Below, one piece after another: positions 63,407 to 64,000 of a stretch of DNA of 64,000 nucleotides; the first letter of the stretch is position 1; each line of letters starts with the position of its first letter. The DNA is taken from assembly GCA_017569305.1 (NCBI GenBank), contig CP069418.1:2666001-2730000 (forward strand), given 5' to 3'. The notes under the pieces are model-generated. The model did not search any database, was not told where the DNA came from, and saw only the letters and a program-made list of their open reading frames with translations. Position numbers and translations under genes: made by a program. This DNA comes from Clostridiales bacterium FE2011. Lineage in GTDB: Bacteria > Bacillota > Clostridia > Christensenellales > Aristaeellaceae.

Positions 63407-63439
63407 AAAAGCGCTTCCGTATACGGCGGAAGCGCTTTT
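63407..63439. terminator. Bidirectional terminator after lysR
   Basis: 13-bp stem AAAAGCGCTTCCG / CGGAAGCGCTTTT (63407-63419, 63427-63439), loop TATACGG. The arms supply T-tracts for both strands. Confidence 0.85.
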
Positions 63440-63473
63440 GTTGAATAAATGGGATTTCCTTCGGAATTCTTAG

Positions 63474-63523
63474 TAAGGGATTTCTCCACTACGGCTACGC
63501 CTTCGGTCGAAATGACAGCCTGG
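63474..63523. repeat. Probable dispersed intergenic repeat (TTTCTCCACTACGG...CGGTCGAAATGACA type)
   Basis: The block around GATTTCTCCACTACGG ... TTCGGTCGAAATGACA resembles a short repeat seen downstream of genes in many Firmicute genomes, usually with GATTTCTC and GAAATGAC ends. Only one copy is in this window, so repeat status is from general familiarity and not from the sequence itself. Confidence 0.4.
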
Positions 63524-63584
63524 AGTGCGTTGTTCTGTGCAATGAATATGGTTGACAAATAAGGTTTTGTTTGTTGCTTATTCT

Positions 63585-63611
63585 TGCCTCGTTACGGGGC
63601 AGGTTTCTTTT
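63585..63611 (+). terminator. Possible weak terminator before rex
   Basis: 7-bp stem TGCCTCG / CGGGGCA (63585-63591, 63595-63601; one G-U pair), loop TTA, then GGTTTCTTTTT. No gene precedes it directly, so it might be a leader or attenuator. Confidence 0.4.
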
Positions 63612-63613
63612 TA

Positions 63614-63655
63614 TATCGATATATCGATAAAGAGTTATCGATATATATATAACTC
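63614..63655. promoter_or_regulatory. Clustered ATCGAT palindromes upstream of rex
   Basis: TATCGATATATCGATA (63614-63629) is a perfect 16-bp palindrome. GAGTTAT (63632-63638) and ATAACTC (63649-63655) flank a further CGATATATAT. No standard Rex operator (TTGTTAA-N4-TTAACAA) is visible. Possible regulator sites for rex. Confidence 0.4.
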
Positions 63656-63695
63656 ATATACGGTTTTGGTAATTCCGCTGAGACGCCTGTTCTTC

Positions 63696-63701
63696 TATAA
63701 T
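63696..63701 (+). promoter_or_regulatory. Candidate -10 element of rex
   Basis: Consensus TATAAT 25 bp before ATG 63727. No good -35 is found 16-18 bp upstream, so it may depend on an activator bound at the palindromes. Confidence 0.45.
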
Positions 63702-63726
63702 AACCCGCGGCAAGGAGGGAAGGGCC

Positions 63727-64000
63727 ATGAGGAGCAGTACGCTGTCCAAAGCGACGATGGGTAGGCTGCCGTTGTATCTGCAGTTTATCCGCACCGTACA
63801 GACGGAGAATGTTTCATCCGCGACTGTTGCCCGGGCGTTGGGACTGGGCGAGGTTCAGGTTCGAAAAGACCTGGCCAGCATCTGCCCGGCGGGGATGCCG
63901 AAGATTGGCTATCCGACGGAGCGGCTCCGGGAAGACCTGGAAGCAGTGCTGGGCATGAAGCAGACGATCCCTGCGGTGGTGGTCGGCGCCGGTAAACTGG
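63727..64000 (+). CDS. rex: Redox-sensing transcriptional repressor Rex, 5' part
   Basis: The first 91 codons are in the window and the gene runs off the end. The N-terminal winged HTH (LSKATMGRLPLYLQFIRTVQ, VSSATVARALGLGEVQVRKDLASI) matches Rex, followed by GMPKIGYPTERLREDLEAVLG and the beginning of the NAD(H) Rossmann fold (AVVVGAGKL). ATG 63727 follows CAAGGAGGGAAGG. Rex represses fermentation genes at low NADH/NAD+. Confidence 0.93.
   Translation, partial: MRSSTLSKATMGRLPLYLQFIRTVQTENVSSATVARALGLGEVQVRKDLASICPAGMPKIGYPTERLREDLEAVLGMKQTIPAVVVGAGKL

Noticed and set aside
63552-63580. Promoter from TTGACA at 63552
   Set aside because: No acceptable -10 lies 16-18 bp downstream (TGCTTA is the best), so it is not called.

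Overview
The window (64 kb, GC-rich coding sequence) looks like the chromosome of a Gram-positive clostridial Firmicute. This rests on the order S10-spc-secY-adk-map-KOW-infA-rpmJ, a zinc-type S14, long-form HPF, LplB/LplC-type sugar permeases with a DUF3502 solute-binding protein, YesM/YesN-type two-component proteins, Rex, and strong AGGAGG ribosome binding sites. The fibre-sugar content (two GH94 phosphorylases, GH3, SGNH esterase) and the appearance of the proteins suggest a gut or rumen Clostridia/Christensenellales-like organism; that placement is inference.

Layout: 1-198 is the tail of an ABC-F ATPase. 515-13385 is one long ribosomal-protein/secretion operon that ends after rpmJ, without the usual rpsM-rpsK-rpsD-rpoA-rplQ. 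13.5-19.5 kb holds a small membrane protein, uvrC, an unknown 97-aa protein, a PepV-type dipeptidase and a YkpA-type ABC-F protein whose second ATP site is degenerate; three copies of an AT-rich 31-33 bp repeat lie between these genes. 19.5-33.5 kb is a phosphorolytic beta-disaccharide locus. It has a cellobiose-phosphorylase-like GH94 gene, then a minus-strand ABC importer (two permeases plus binding protein, no ATPase). Divergent from the importer is an operon of a chitobiose-phosphorylase-like GH94, a phosphohexomutase, a YesM-type sensor kinase, an orphan binding protein and a YesN/AraC response regulator.

33.5-36.2 kb carries hpf, a small Cys-rich protein, a small-multidrug-export family protein and a DUF368 (PopT-type undecaprenyl-phosphate translocase) protein. 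36.38-37.04 kb is a seven-gene tRNA cluster ending in tRNA-Leu(CAG). The next 13.6 kb is a polysaccharide cluster: metallophosphoesterase, two Wzz-like proteins (the second fused to a degenerate GGDEF domain), polymerase, CDP-glycerol phosphotransferase-like protein, three glycosyltransferases, flippase and initiating sugar-phosphate transferase. It is bounded at its far end (50605) by an exact 23-bp copy of the 3' end of that tRNA-Leu followed by a homologous terminator. That is the signature of an island inserted at a tRNA gene, although no integrase is present.

50.7-64 kb is mixed: an intracellular GH3 and SGNH esterase pair, a flavodoxin-fold reductase, NudC, GNAT, a YqeK-like HD hydrolase, MscS, asparaginase, CstA, a Tat-exported C_GCAxxG/FMN-binding flavoprotein, a LysR regulator whose 3' end is made of two perfect hairpins, a repeat-rich intergenic stretch, and the start of rex.
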